From: Desulfuromonadales bacterium
Lineage (GTDB): Bacteria > Desulfobacterota > Desulfuromonadia > Desulfuromonadales > Geopsychrobacteraceae
Assembly: GCA_016931615.1 (NCBI GenBank)
Contig: JAFGEL010000006.1
Span: forward strand, 1-64,000
Length of the DNA stretch: 64,000 bases
Reading direction: 5' to 3'
Numbering within the stretch: the first letter of the stretch is position 1; every line of letters starts with the position of its first letter. The notes below the pieces were generated by a model, which worked only from the letters and a program-made list of their open reading frames with translations, did not search any database and was not told the origin of the DNA. The translations under genes and the position numbers were made by a program. Of this stretch, positions 20,413 to 30,580 are shown one piece after another.

Positions 20413-23073
20413 ATGGCAAAGTATGTCTATTCGTTTGGAGAAGGAAAAGCTGATGGCGCCGGGTCGATGCGTGAACTTCTGGGAGGGAAAGGGGCCAACC
20501 TGGCAGAAATGACATCAATTGGGCTGCCTGTTCCTCCCGGCTTCACGCTGACGACAGAAGTCTGTAAAGCCTTTTATGATAACAACCGGGCCTATCCTGA
20601 TGGTTTGATGGAAGAAGTGCGTCAAGCCCTGGAAACACTTGAAAAGCGCATGGCCAAGGGCTTCGGGGATCGGGTAAATCCACTGCTTGTTTCGGTCCGC
20701 TCCGGAGCTCCGGCTTCCATGCCGGGGATGATGGATACGGTTCTGAATCTCGGCCTCAATGATCAGACGATTCAGGGGGTGATTGAGCAGAGTCATGACC
20801 AGCGCTTTGCCTATGATTCCTACCGGCGGTTCATCCAGATGTATGCCAACGTCGTCAAAGGGATGGATGGTTCGATTCTGGAAAATATTCTTGAGGAGGT
20901 TAAGGAGCACAAAGGTGTCGAGCAGGATACCGATCTTTCGGCTGATGACCTCAAACAGCTGGTCAGTGATTTCAAGGCGAGCTACCGGGAAAATCTTGGT
21001 GAAGATTTTCCTGAGGATCCCCAGGAACAACTCTGGGGCGCTATCGGAGCCGTGTTCGGTTCATGGATGAATCCGCGTGCCGTGACCTACCGCAAACTGC
21101 ATGCGATTCCAGCCGACTGGGGTACCGCCGTCAATGTCCAGGGGATGGTCTTCGGCAACATGGGTGACGATTGTGCCACCGGTGTTGCCTTCACCCGTGA
21201 TCCGGCGACCGGGGAAAATTATTTTTATGGGGAGTACCTGGTCAACGCTCAGGGGGAAGATGTTGTTGCCGGAATTCGTACCCCGCAACCGATTAACCGG
21301 GCCAAACACAAAGATGGTGACCTGCCTTCAATGGAGGAGGTCATGCCTGAAAGTTACGCGCAATTGGTCGAAATTCGCGCTATCCTGGAGAAACATTACA
21401 GAGATATGCAGGATATCGAATTTACCATTGAAAAGAACAAGCTTTACATGCTTCAGACCAGAACCGGTAAACGCACCGCCCATGCGGCGATCCGCATTGC
21501 CGTGGATATGGTGAAAGAGGGTTTGATCTCGGAAAAAGATGCCGTGCTGCGGGTTGATCCCGAGCAGCTTGACCAGTTATTGCATCCTTCTCTGGACCCC
21601 AAGGCGGAGAAGCAGATTCTCGCCAGAGGGTTGCCCGCCTCTCCCGGAGCGGCCAGCGGCCAGGTGGTTTTCAATGCCGATGAGGCTGAGGAACAGACCC
21701 GGCTCAAGAAAAAGGTCATCCTTGTGCGGATTGAGACCAGCCCGGAAGACATCCATGGAATGCATGCCGCCCAGGGTATTTTAACCGCCCGCGGTGGAAT
21801 GACCTCGCATGCGGCAGTGGTTGCCCGCGGAATGGGCAAGTGCTGTGTTTCCGGATGTGGAGAGATCAAAATCGATTACGAAAAACAGCAGCTGACGACC
21901 AAGTCCGGCCACATCATCAAACGCGGCGAACTGTTGACCCTTGATGGTTCGACAGGTGAAGTGATTCTGGGTGAGGTGCCAAAGATTGAGCCCGAGGTGA
22001 GCGGTGATTTTGCCACCCTGATGAGTTGGGTTGATCAATTTAAAAAACTCAAGGTGCGTACCAATGCCGATACTCCGCGCGATTCCAAAGTAGCCAGAGA
22101 CTTCGGAGCAGAGGGGATCGGGCTGTGTCGGACCGAACACATGTTTTTTGAAGGCGACCGCATTCAGGCCGTCAGGGAGATGATCCTGGCTGAAAATCTT
22201 GAAGGGCGGAAGCGCGCATTGGATAAGATCCTGCCTATGCAGAAAAGCGACTTTGTCGAGATCTTCCGCGAGATGAAGGGGCTGCCGGTCACCATCCGGC
22301 TGCTGGATCCACCGTTGCATGAATTTCTTCCGCAAACAGATGACGATGTCTCCGAATTGGCTCACGCTGTCGGCCTGCGTTTTTCGGAAGTGAAAGACCA
22401 TGTCGCCCATCTGCACGAGTTCAACCCGATGCTCGGGCACCGTGGTTGCCGGCTGGCGATTACTTACCCTGAGGTGTACGACATGCAGGTTCAGGCGATT
22501 ATGGAAGCCGCCTGTGAGCTGATTAAAAACGAAGGTTTTGAAATTGTTCCGGAGATCATGATTCCGCTGATCAGCCATGTTAATGAGTTGAGGATCCTGC
22601 GTGCCAATGCAGTTAAGGTCGCTGATAGAGTTTGTCAGGAATATGGGGTTAAAGTGGATTATCTGATCGGAACCATGATTGAACTGCCCCGTGCCGCTCT
22701 CACGGCTGATGCGATCGCTCAGGAGGCTGAATTCTTTTCTTTTGGGACCAACGACCTGACCCAGACGACTTATGGTCTGTCCCGCGATGACGCCGGACAT
22801 TTCCTGCCCGATTACATTGAGCGGGGGGTGCTGAAAAAGGATCCCTTCGTGGCCCTTGATCAGCGCGGTGTCGGCCAGCTGGTGCAGATGGGCTTTGAAA
22901 AAGGGCGCAGTACGCGACCGGATCTGAAGGTTGGGATCTGTGGCGAACATGGAGGTGAACCTTCCAGTGTCATTTTCTGCCACAAGATCGGTTTGGATTA
23001 CGTTTCCTGTTCGCCTTACCGTGTTCCTATCGCCCGCCTGGCGGCAGCCCACGCCGCTCTTCAGGATCACTGA
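20413..23073 (+). CDS. ppdK: Pyruvate, phosphate dikinase
   Basis: 886 aa from the ATG at 20413, 8 bp after AAGGAG. N-terminal ATP-grasp domain, central phosphohistidine domain with GGMTSHAAVVARG (catalytic His about residue 466), and C-terminal PEP/pyruvate TIM barrel with GTNDLTQTTYG. Interconverts pyruvate + ATP + Pi with PEP + AMP + PPi; in relatives it supports gluconeogenic growth on acetate-type substrates. Forty-two bp after glyS; could be read from the same transcript. Confidence 0.97.
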   Translation: MAKYVYSFGEGKADGAGSMRELLGGKGANLAEMTSIGLPVPPGFTLTTEVCKAFYDNNRAYPDGLMEEVRQALETLEKRMAKGFGDRVNPLLVSVRSGAPASMPGMMDTVLNLGLNDQTIQGVIEQSHDQRFAYDSYRRFIQMYANVVKGMDGSILENILEEVKEHKGVEQDTDLSADDLKQLVSDFKASYRENLGEDFPEDPQEQLWGAIGAVFGSWMNPRAVTYRKLHAIPADWGTAVNVQGMVFGNMGDDCATGVAFTRDPATGENYFYGEYLVNAQGEDVVAGIRTPQPINRAKHKDGDLPSMEEVMPESYAQLVEIRAILEKHYRDMQDIEFTIEKNKLYMLQTRTGKRTAHAAIRIAVDMVKEGLISEKDAVLRVDPEQLDQLLHPSLDPKAEKQILARGLPASPGAASGQVVFNADEAEEQTRLKKKVILVRIETSPEDIHGMHAAQGILTARGGMTSHAAVVARGMGKCCVSGCGEIKIDYEKQQLTTKSGHIIKRGELLTLDGSTGEVILGEVPKIEPEVSGDFATLMSWVDQFKKLKVRTNADTPRDSKVARDFGAEGIGLCRTEHMFFEGDRIQAVREMILAENLEGRKRALDKILPMQKSDFVEIFREMKGLPVTIRLLDPPLHEFLPQTDDDVSELAHAVGLRFSEVKDHVAHLHEFNPMLGHRGCRLAITYPEVYDMQVQAIMEAACELIKNEGFEIVPEIMIPLISHVNELRILRANAVKVADRVCQEYGVKVDYLIGTMIELPRAALTADAIAQEAEFFSFGTNDLTQTTYGLSRDDAGHFLPDYIERGVLKKDPFVALDQRGVGQLVQMGFEKGRSTRPDLKVGICGEHGGEPSSVIFCHKIGLDYVSCSPYRVPIARLAAAHAALQDH

Positions 23074-23082
23074 CATCCTTTT

Positions 23083-23120
23083 CCGGCACCAATGCCCAGC
23101 ATCAGGGGCATTGGTGCCGG
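23083..23120. terminator. Convergent hairpin between ppdK and the GGDEF/EAL gene
   Basis: Fifteen-bp perfect inverted repeat CCGGCACCAATGCCC / GGGCATTGGTGCCGG with an 8-base loop, placed between two converging genes. There is no clean T-run on either side, so it is a probable bidirectional terminator or mRNA 3'-end stabiliser rather than a textbook one. Confidence 0.65.
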
Positions 23121-23143
23121 CCTCAGAAAAAACCTTTTTGTCG

Positions 23144-25312
23144 TTACTTTAACTGCCGGTGTCGGTCCATGAAGGCGAGCAGGCGTTGACTGTCAAGCGG
23201 TTTGCAGTAATAAAATCCCTGGGTGACGCAGGGACCCTGGCTTTTCAGGTAGTGGTGCTGCGCTTTGGTTTCGACACCCTCAGCGATAAATTCCAGTTGC
23301 AGGCCTTTCGCCACGCTGATCATCGCGGGAATGATGGAATCTTCCATATTGTCTGCGGAAATCTTGCGCATGAAAGACTTGTCCAGCTTGAGTGTATGCA
23401 AAGGCAGACGGTCAAGGTAACTCAGTGATGAATAGCCGATACCAAAATCGTCGATCGCGATTTTCATGCCGGCGTTGGTCAACTGCAACAGGTTCGAGAT
23501 CGCTCTGTTCATGTTCTGGACGAGAACATTCTCAGTCAGCTCGATTTCAAACGTTCTTGCGTCCAGTCCGTAGCTGTGGATTCGTTCCAGGATGTTCTGG
23601 GCAAAAAATTCCATGGCCAGCTGCACGGCCGAAATGTTGATTGAAACCTGGATGTGAAGCCCCTGCTGGTTCCAGCTTTGAATATCCCGACAGACTTTAT
23701 CCAGGACAATGTCGCCGATGTCGTTAATCAGTGAGGTCTCCTCGGCGATATCGATAAATTTGCCCGGAAGAATCAGCTTTCCGGTGGGCGAAAGAATTCT
23801 CACCAGCGCTTCCACCGCATGAATGTCATTGGACGGCAACTTAATCTGTGGCTGATAGTGGACAATCAGGCGATCGCTCCTGATCGCGTCTCTGATCAGG
23901 TTTTCAACAAAGACCTTTGTGCTGTTGTTGTTCTTGAGCTTTTTATTGTAGAGGTAGTGGCGACTCTCGGTTTTGGTTTTCGCGTTGCAAACGGCAATAT
24001 CGGCGCATTTAATCAGATCATCGCCGGTTTCGCCATGTTCGGGATAGATGGCCATACCGACGCTGAGGGTGAGGTAGATTTCGTGACCGTTGCGTTTGAA
24101 CGGGATGGAGGTTTCCTTGATGATTTTATCGGCTACGACAATGGCATCTTCTTTCGTGTCGATATCGGGAAGCAGCAGAATGAATTCATCGCCGCCCAGG
24201 CGTGCCAGGGTATCGCCTTCGCGCGTGCATCTGCGTAGAATCTCGGACAGGTTCTGTAAAAGTTCGTCCCCCAGACTCTGCCCGTACGTATCGTTAATTA
24301 ATTTGAAGCGATTGATGTCGATAAATAAAACGGCAAATTGAGATTGCTCTGCCTGGGCATGGTTGATCAATGATGACAGGCGCTCATTCAGCAGTGTTCT
24401 GTTGGGTAGCCCGGTCAGCAGATCATGATTGTACTGGTAACGGATGATTTCTTCCGATTTTTTTCTTTCAGTGATGTCGCGGGCAACGCCATAGGTGCCG
24501 ATAAACCCGGGCTTGCGATGATCGTTACGACCCAATTTGTAGCCACCGGTGATTTTCTTTTCAATATTAATGGCCCTGATTTCAACATGGAGAAGAGCGG
24601 ATTTTTTCTTGTTCTGCAAGCGTAGTTCCAGATTTTTGGCATTCTGAGGAATAAAGCCGTTATTGAAAAAGAGCTTGGCGCGCTCAATATCCTTTGGATA
24701 GACAACTTCGGTATAATGTTTGCCGATGATTTCCTTGCGGCGATAGCCGAGGGATTTCAAGGTGTTTTTGTTGACAAACACAAAGTATCCGTCGCGATCG
24801 AGCATGTAGAGCAGATCGGGAGAATTATGGACGATGAATCTGTGCAGAGCTTCCGACTCCTCGAGCTTTTCGACCATTTCGCGGTTATCCAGCTCAAGAT
24901 TGATCTTTTCCAGAACATTTTTTATGGAAAAAAGCAGTTCGTCGGTACTGTAGGGCTTGCGAATAAAATCCCTGGCCCCGTTTTTAAGGACATGAATCGC
25001 TTTTTTGACTTCCGATTCACCGCTGACCACAATCACATTGGTATCGATCATGTTGGTGTTGATATGGTCAAGCACCTCGGTACCGTCCATATCAGGCATA
25101 TTGAGGTCCAACAGCACGAGATGATAGCTCCTGCTGTCCAGTTCTTTGATAGCCGCATAGCCGCCGGTCACCGAATGAGCTTCAAGCCCAACCAGTGAGA
25201 GTACGCTCTGAATGCTCCTGGCCATCACCGGGTCATCGTCAACAATCAGGATCTTTGTTTCCGTGATCAGCGCGGGATTATTCTGAATGTCACGCAAGAA
25301 ATTGTTATCCAT
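23144..25312 (-). CDS. Response regulator with PAS, GGDEF and EAL domains
   Basis: 722 aa. Receiver domain about residues 19-135 with acidic pocket D25/D26, phosphoacceptor D69 and K119; PAS domain about 155-275; GGDEF domain with intact ARLGGDEF (about residue 370) and an RxxD product-inhibition site (REGD) five residues before it; EAL domain from about 480 with EALVR, ELTENV, IDDFGIGYSSL and AEGVET, so the metal-binding and catalytic residues look intact. Both c-di-GMP synthesis and hydrolysis are therefore possible. Start codon overlaps the stop of the kinase gene by 1 bp (TAATG), so the two are probably a kinase-regulator pair. Confidence 0.9.
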   Translation of the reverse strand: MDNNFLRDIQNNPALITETKILIVDDDPVMARSIQSVLSLVGLEAHSVTGGYAAIKELDSRSYHLVLLDLNMPDMDGTEVLDHINTNMIDTNVIVVSGESEVKKAIHVLKNGARDFIRKPYSTDELLFSIKNVLEKINLELDNREMVEKLEESEALHRFIVHNSPDLLYMLDRDGYFVFVNKNTLKSLGYRRKEIIGKHYTEVVYPKDIERAKLFFNNGFIPQNAKNLELRLQNKKKSALLHVEIRAINIEKKITGGYKLGRNDHRKPGFIGTYGVARDITERKKSEEIIRYQYNHDLLTGLPNRTLLNERLSSLINHAQAEQSQFAVLFIDINRFKLINDTYGQSLGDELLQNLSEILRRCTREGDTLARLGGDEFILLLPDIDTKEDAIVVADKIIKETSIPFKRNGHEIYLTLSVGMAIYPEHGETGDDLIKCADIAVCNAKTKTESRHYLYNKKLKNNNSTKVFVENLIRDAIRSDRLIVHYQPQIKLPSNDIHAVEALVRILSPTGKLILPGKFIDIAEETSLINDIGDIVLDKVCRDIQSWNQQGLHIQVSINISAVQLAMEFFAQNILERIHSYGLDARTFEIELTENVLVQNMNRAISNLLQLTNAGMKIAIDDFGIGYSSLSYLDRLPLHTLKLDKSFMRKISADNMEDSIIPAMISVAKGLQLEFIAEGVETKAQHHYLKSQGPCVTQGFYYCKPLDSQRLLAFMDRHRQLK

Positions 25313-27420
25313 TAATCTGTGTCGATCTCTGTATTTTCCAACCGGCGTGGAATAAGAATCTTGAACTCGGTGCCCTCGCCCTGGCGAGAATAGCAGGATA
25401 TACTCCCCGACATTTCCTTGACCAGAGTGTTCACAATCGACAGGCCGAGGCCTGAGTGGCCCTTTTTGGTGCTTTCGACAGGTTTAAACAGGTCTTTCAG
25501 AATTTCCGGAGCGATTCCCGGGCCATCGTCTCGAATGGCGATTTCAATAAACTGTTGACCGTTCTGAAAATAATTGTCACGTGTCGTGATGCTGATATGA
25601 CCTGACTCCTCAGCCGCTTCGACGGCATTCTTTATGAGATTGATGAGGACCTGCTTCAACTTGTCCTGCGCACAGGACAGGGCAGGAATCTGCTGATCCA
25701 GATGAAGGCTTGATTCTATCCTGTTTGTCTTGTAGAGAGAACCACTAAATAGGGTGTCAAGCTCGCGAATCAGATGATTGATATCGAGTCGTTTTTCTTC
25801 GGCTTTGATCACTGCAGCGGGATCTTTGGCGCGCAGCAGGATGTTTCCTGCCCGCTCGATTTCTTCGCTGATAAACTTGATCTCTTCCTGCGCCGGGTGA
25901 TCGCTGTCGATCTTTTTTCCCAGCGTGTAGAGATAATTATTGATTATCGTCAGGGGATTGCTGACTTCATGGGCGATCTTGCGGAAATCAACCATGCGCA
26001 TCCCCTCCGTCTCTTCGTTACCGGGCTGGTAAGACAAATATTTTCTGGCAATTTCACGATTGAGCAGTTGAAACAGGGGTGCCTGCTTTTCCAGCAAAGG
26101 CAGTTCCTGTTGGCTGGTGCCGATGATCAGAACACCGAAACTGGTCCCCAGGTGATCGAGAGGAAGAAAATAAGCGGCTTCCGTTCCCAGAATCCTCATG
26201 ACCTGACGGTCGGCGATCGAGCCGGGGGACGAGCTCGAATTGTGGGCTTCTCGCAGCGTAAAGGTTTTACTCATCAGGCTGAAAGAATCATCCGTTCTGA
26301 ATTCAATTTCGTCCAGCTGATTGATGCCGAGATCATTGACGGCGGTCAGCCGAGTGCCACGATCGTTACTTTTAAAGAAGAATAACTGGTTGAGATTAAA
26401 CAGAGTGCTGAAACTGGCCCGCAGTTCTCTGGTCAATGCATTGATCTCTGAACACTCACTTCTGGCAACGCTTCCACTCAGAGCGAGATTTTTCACCTGC
26501 TCACTCAGCGATTTCGCATGCTGCTCATGTTGTTCGTCATCGAAAAGTTCAGCTTCGTTCTGTTCCATGTAGAATCGCCCGCTGAAGCCGAGGTCGGTGA
26601 TCATCTGTTTACTTTTTTCAACCGCCAGCCGGTGACAGTCGAGAATGGTCTCTTCCGTCAGGTTGAACAACAGGCCTGCTCTCTCCAGGTAGGTGCGGTT
26701 ATCCCGGGCAGTGTTCTTGGAACTGAGAGGTGCGGCAACGGCAAGAATTTTCAACAACGTAGGAGAGTTCATCAACTCGGCGACCGGCGCCTGCTGGAAG
26801 TTGATCGCATCGGAGATGAAGGAATCCAGTTGCCAGCTATCGATCAGTGCAGCTCCTAATTCACAGTGATCAACCCCTAAGGCCTCCTGCTCCAGAAAAC
26901 AGTAATTTTCTGTTTCCTGGTAATAGCGGCTGATCAGTGGCAGATACTCTTTCGGGCGGTTAAGCAACAGCAAGAGGATACCAACCTGATGAAGCAGGCC
27001 GGCCAGAAAAGCTTCTCCCGGTTTGTCATAACCTGTCAACTCAGCCAGACGTCTGGCCAGATTGCCACAAACCAGCGATCGCAGCCAGGTCAGTTGAACA
27101 TTCTTGCTGAACTCCCTGGTGAATTTGGCAAAAAACTGCTGGATCGCGCAGGTCGTGACAATGTTACGCACATTGGTGATGCCCAGGACAATCAACATCC
27201 TGCGGATGTCGGTTATTTTGTTCCACTGGCGATAGGCCGGGGAGTTGGCCACTTGAAGGATCTTGGCCGTCAGGCTGATATCTTTCTTTATAGCCGTGGC
27301 AAACATCTCAAAATTAGCATTGTCATTGTGACAGAGATTCAGCAGCTCGACCAGCAGGCTCGGTTCCGAGGGGAGGTTTTCGACAGAATAACTTTTATTT
27401 TTGAGATAGATACGTTGCAT
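25312..27420 (-). CDS. HDOD-domain sensor histidine kinase
   Basis: 702 aa. N-terminal HDOD domain (about 15-215; VANSPAYRQWNKI and LGITNVRNIV), a middle GAF-like stretch (about 310-455), then a kinase core: H-box FRKIAHEVSNPLTI (His about 485), N-box INLIKNAVEAAEE, G1 DDGPGIAPE and G2 SGLGLSIVNTL. No transmembrane segment, so a cytosolic sensor. HDOD domains are signalling modules related to HD hydrolases but lacking metal ligands. Translationally coupled to the downstream GGDEF/EAL response regulator. Confidence 0.9.
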   Translation of the reverse strand: MQRIYLKNKSYSVENLPSEPSLLVELLNLCHNDNANFEMFATAIKKDISLTAKILQVANSPAYRQWNKITDIRRMLIVLGITNVRNIVTTCAIQQFFAKFTREFSKNVQLTWLRSLVCGNLARRLAELTGYDKPGEAFLAGLLHQVGILLLLLNRPKEYLPLISRYYQETENYCFLEQEALGVDHCELGAALIDSWQLDSFISDAINFQQAPVAELMNSPTLLKILAVAAPLSSKNTARDNRTYLERAGLLFNLTEETILDCHRLAVEKSKQMITDLGFSGRFYMEQNEAELFDDEQHEQHAKSLSEQVKNLALSGSVARSECSEINALTRELRASFSTLFNLNQLFFFKSNDRGTRLTAVNDLGINQLDEIEFRTDDSFSLMSKTFTLREAHNSSSSPGSIADRQVMRILGTEAAYFLPLDHLGTSFGVLIIGTSQQELPLLEKQAPLFQLLNREIARKYLSYQPGNEETEGMRMVDFRKIAHEVSNPLTIINNYLYTLGKKIDSDHPAQEEIKFISEEIERAGNILLRAKDPAAVIKAEEKRLDINHLIRELDTLFSGSLYKTNRIESSLHLDQQIPALSCAQDKLKQVLINLIKNAVEAAEESGHISITTRDNYFQNGQQFIEIAIRDDGPGIAPEILKDLFKPVESTKKGHSGLGLSIVNTLVKEMSGSISCYSRQGEGTEFKILIPRRLENTEIDTD

Positions 27421-27590
27421 GATGGCTATATTTAAATACGCATTGAATATTCACAAGACACGTTTAATATCCAGATCAGGAGATTCCTTCATAGATAACC
27501 TGTCGGAATGAAATGAAAGCCTACTCTATTAAGAATAAAAAATAAATAAATTTAATTATTTTTTTCACCTGAAGAAGGGCTTATTTTAAA

Positions 27591-28469
27591 TCAGGTTGCG
27601 CGGCTCAAAACTCTGTGCAGCTGCTGTCTCCCGCGGCTGTCGAGGCGCCCGGATTTTTCTGCCAGGGACAGGGTCAGTTTGGCTAAATCACGGTAAACAG
27701 CCTGCTGTTGAGGAGATATTTTTTTGAGTTCGTCCAGATGGCGGCTGACGGTGCCACTGTCTCCGCGCACAATGGGACCGGTCAGACCCTGTTCAGGTCC
27801 CAGCGCTGTCACATTCTTCAGGGTTGCCTGAAGCAGGGGCGCCAACAGCTCTACGGCCCGGGTGTTGTCGATGTCACAGTTTTGAAGGAGTTCACAAGCC
27901 CAGGCCATCAGGGTCACGCAAAAGTTCGAAGCGATACAGGCAGCTGCGTGGTAGAGCGCCTTTTTGTCTCCCTCCAGGTGGAAATATTGGGCACCCAGAG
28001 CTTGTACCAGTTCTTCCCCAAGCGAGCGTGCCGTATCGTCGCCTTCGACGGCGCAGGGGCAGTTTGGTAACTGCTCATAAGCTGATTGACGATCAGCAAA
28101 CGGCAGCAGCGGGTGAAGAGACAGAACCCTCGCCCCCGGAGAATGCTGCCGCATGATTACCGCAGGATGAAGACCGCTGAAATGGACAAGGGTGACATCC
28201 TGAGGTTCTTTCAGCTGAGCATGAATCTGTTCTGAGAGTGAGCTGATGTAGTCATCAGGCACGGCGATCAGGATAATCCGTGCCTCTCCAACGGTGGCTA
28301 TGTCGAGGGACGCAGCTTTCTCGGAACAGCCGATGAACGTGCAGGCATCTAGAGCTGTTTCGCTGGTTCTGCCGATGACCGCAGACAGCTCATAACCGGC
28401 CTGGTGAAGGTGTTTGGCGACGGCGCAGCCGACCCGACCCGGGCCGACCAGCGCGACCTTCTGTCTCAT
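27591..28469 (-). CDS. Rossmann-fold and DUF2520 domain protein
   Basis: 292 aa. N-terminal dinucleotide-binding motif VGPGRVGCAVAKHL, then a helical DUF2520 domain (about 130-290; YHAAACIASNFCVTLM). Resembles ketopantoate-reductase/6-phosphogluconate-dehydrogenase-like oxidoreductases; substrate unknown. Its start overlaps the end of the upstream FAH-family gene by 4 bp. Confidence 0.85.
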   Translation of the reverse strand: MRQKVALVGPGRVGCAVAKHLHQAGYELSAVIGRTSETALDACTFIGCSEKAASLDIATVGEARIILIAVPDDYISSLSEQIHAQLKEPQDVTLVHFSGLHPAVIMRQHSPGARVLSLHPLLPFADRQSAYEQLPNCPCAVEGDDTARSLGEELVQALGAQYFHLEGDKKALYHAAACIASNFCVTLMAWACELLQNCDIDNTRAVELLAPLLQATLKNVTALGPEQGLTGPIVRGDSGTVSRHLDELKKISPQQQAVYRDLAKLTLSLAEKSGRLDSRGRQQLHRVLSRAT

Positions 28470-29122
28470 GCGACGGAAACTTTCAAAGTGCCGACCTGTT
28501 CAATTTCGCCTTCGAGTTGATCACCACTCTGGATACGGGAGACGCCGGCCGGGGTTCCGGTCAGGATAATGTCACCCGGTTCGAGGGTATAAAAGCTCGA
28601 CACTTCGGCGATAATCTCTTCGACGCTGCGCATCATCTGCGCGGTGTTTGCCTGTTGACGGATCTCACCATTGACTTTCAGGGTCAGTTGTATGGCGTTG
28701 GGATTTTCGACCTGGGCTGCGGGGACAAACTCGGAGAGCGGGCAGGAAGTATCAAAGCCTTTGGCAATTTCCCAGGGTAGCCCCTTGCTTTTCAGCTCGT
28801 CCTGAATATCGCGCAGGGTCAGGTCGAGAGCCACAGCGTATCCGGCAAGGTGTGACAGTGCCTGGCCTTCAGGGATGTTTTTCCCCTCTGTGCCGATCAG
28901 CAGGGCCAGTTCGAGCTCATGGTGGCAGGCGTTCGAGTAGCTGGGGATCTGGATTGTTCCCCCGTCGGCCAGCAGGCTGCTGGCCGGTTTTACGAAAATG
29001 ACCGCTCGGTCAGGAACCTTGTTGCCCAGTTCGCGGATATGATCCAGATAGTTTCTTCCCAGGCAGACAATTTTACCCACCGGGTAACTCTGATCGGTTC
29101 CTTTGATTTTAACCTGGTGCAT
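28466..29122 (-). CDS. Fumarylacetoacetate hydrolase family protein
   Basis: 218 aa, the short single-domain type. Contains VCLGRNYLDHIRELGN, a metal-site HHELELALLIG, WEIAKGFDTSCPLS and GDIILTGTPAGV. Such proteins are acylpyruvate hydrolases or oxaloacetate decarboxylases acting on 2,4-diketo acids; which one cannot be told. Operon with the DUF2520 gene. Confidence 0.88.
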   Translation of the reverse strand: MHQVKIKGTDQSYPVGKIVCLGRNYLDHIRELGNKVPDRAVIFVKPASSLLADGGTIQIPSYSNACHHELELALLIGTEGKNIPEGQALSHLAGYAVALDLTLRDIQDELKSKGLPWEIAKGFDTSCPLSEFVPAAQVENPNAIQLTLKVNGEIRQQANTAQMMRSVEEIIAEVSSFYTLEPGDIILTGTPAGVSRIQSGDQLEGEIEQVGTLKVSVA

Positions 29123-29390
29123 GCGCTGTTCTCCTTATTCTCACAGTTCACGGGATGTTGTTTGTCGATGACTGATGACGGTTTTTTTGAACTGGCAGAA
29201 GAATAGCATGTTTGCCTGAAAGTAAAAGACTCAATTGACTCAATTTGGCGACGATAATGGTCATCGGTGCTGAGGTAAAATGCCTCATAAAGGCGGGGTT
29301 TTCTGCCCCATGCTGTTCGAGCTATTCTCTGTTTGGTCGTCAGCACGCCTGTGATATGCTGAGCGGACTTTCTCATAAGGCGGATGTTGC

Positions 29391-30578
29391 ATGTTTTTCC
29401 CAATTGCCGATACTCCTAATCCCGCCGGGCGACCATATGTCACCTGGGGCCTGATGGCCGTCAATATTGCTGTCTATCTGCTGATCTCACTTCCGGCATC
29501 GGCAGGCAAGGTTGATCTCAATGATCCTCTGCTGTGGGACTATTTACAGGTTCTGAGGCTTCATGGGCAGGTTACTGCCCGCGACATTTACCAGCATGTT
29601 TCCGCTTATGATCTGCTGGTCTTCCGCTATGGTTTCCGGCCTGCGGAATTTTCGCCGCTGGCGCTGTTCACGTCACTGTTTCTCCATGGCGGTTTCATGC
29701 ACCTGGCAGGAAACATGCTGTTTCTGTACATCTTTGGCGACAACGTGGAATGTCGACTCGGACGCATAGGTTATCTGCTGACCTATCTCGGTTGCGGTGT
29801 TATCGCGACCCTGTTTTTTTCATTTTTCGCGGCCGGATCGCAGGTCCCCCTGATCGGTGCCTCGGGGGCTATTTTCGGGGTGCTGGGTTGTTATTTTCTC
29901 TGGTTCCCCCGTAATCGCGTACGTTGTTTTATCTTCCTTTTCCCTTTCATCATGACCAGTATCTATCTGTCTGCACGGCTGGTCCTCGGTTTTTATCTGG
30001 TGATCGATAACCTGCTGCCCTTCGTATTTACCGCAAAATCGGGGAGTGGGATTGCCCATGGTGCCCATATCGGCGGTTTTTTCGCCGGACTTGCCATCGC
30101 CTGGGGGGCGGATCGCTATTACCTGCTGTTTAATGAGCGGAAGCATCCGCACCACTCACCCCCGGATACGGAGTTAGCGTCGTTGCGGCACATCTGTCCC
30201 GCCGTTCAGGCCGGGGAGTATGAACAGGCGGCGGCCTGTTACCTGGCGCTGCCTTCACGGGAACAGCGTCAGCAGGTCGCTGGTGTCGATGTCATAGCCG
30301 TCGGGGAACACCTGTTCAAACAGGGGCGCTTTCAGGATGCCCTGGGTGTCTTTCGGCGCTTCATTGCCGAGCGACCGAACGATAAGCAAATCGCCGAGGC
30401 CTATCTGGGTGCCGGTAAGGTGATGATGACCAATCCCCGTTACATGACCAGTGCTTATCATTACTTTTTGTCGGCAAACGATCTCGCTGATAGTGAGCAG
30501 ACGGCTGTTGAAGCGAAACGCTATCTGAGACAAATCGAGGCTCAACGTCGTCAAAAAAGCGGGAAAGATGAAGAATAA
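29391..30578 (+). CDS. Rhomboid-family intramembrane serine protease with C-terminal repeat region
   Basis: 395 aa. Six or more hydrophobic segments in residues 15-245. Catalytic Ser158 in GASGAIFG, His226 in HGAHIGGF, and the oxyanion-loop HLAGN (residues 104-108). The last 145 residues are soluble, helical and look TPR-like. Cleaves transmembrane substrates within the bilayer; target unknown. Only 2 bp separate it from the radical SAM gene. Confidence 0.9.
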   Translation: MFFPIADTPNPAGRPYVTWGLMAVNIAVYLLISLPASAGKVDLNDPLLWDYLQVLRLHGQVTARDIYQHVSAYDLLVFRYGFRPAEFSPLALFTSLFLHGGFMHLAGNMLFLYIFGDNVECRLGRIGYLLTYLGCGVIATLFFSFFAAGSQVPLIGASGAIFGVLGCYFLWFPRNRVRCFIFLFPFIMTSIYLSARLVLGFYLVIDNLLPFVFTAKSGSGIAHGAHIGGFFAGLAIAWGADRYYLLFNERKHPHHSPPDTELASLRHICPAVQAGEYEQAAACYLALPSREQRQQVAGVDVIAVGEHLFKQGRFQDALGVFRRFIAERPNDKQIAEAYLGAGKVMMTNPRYMTSAYHYFLSANDLADSEQTAVEAKRYLRQIEAQRRQKSGKDEE

Positions 30579-30580
30579 TC

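Noticed and set aside
21781-23076. 431-codon open frame on the minus strand opposite ppdK
   Set aside because: It lies wholly antisense to the highly conserved C-terminal half of ppdK, with no recognisable motif. Long antisense frames are expected in GC-rich coding DNA.
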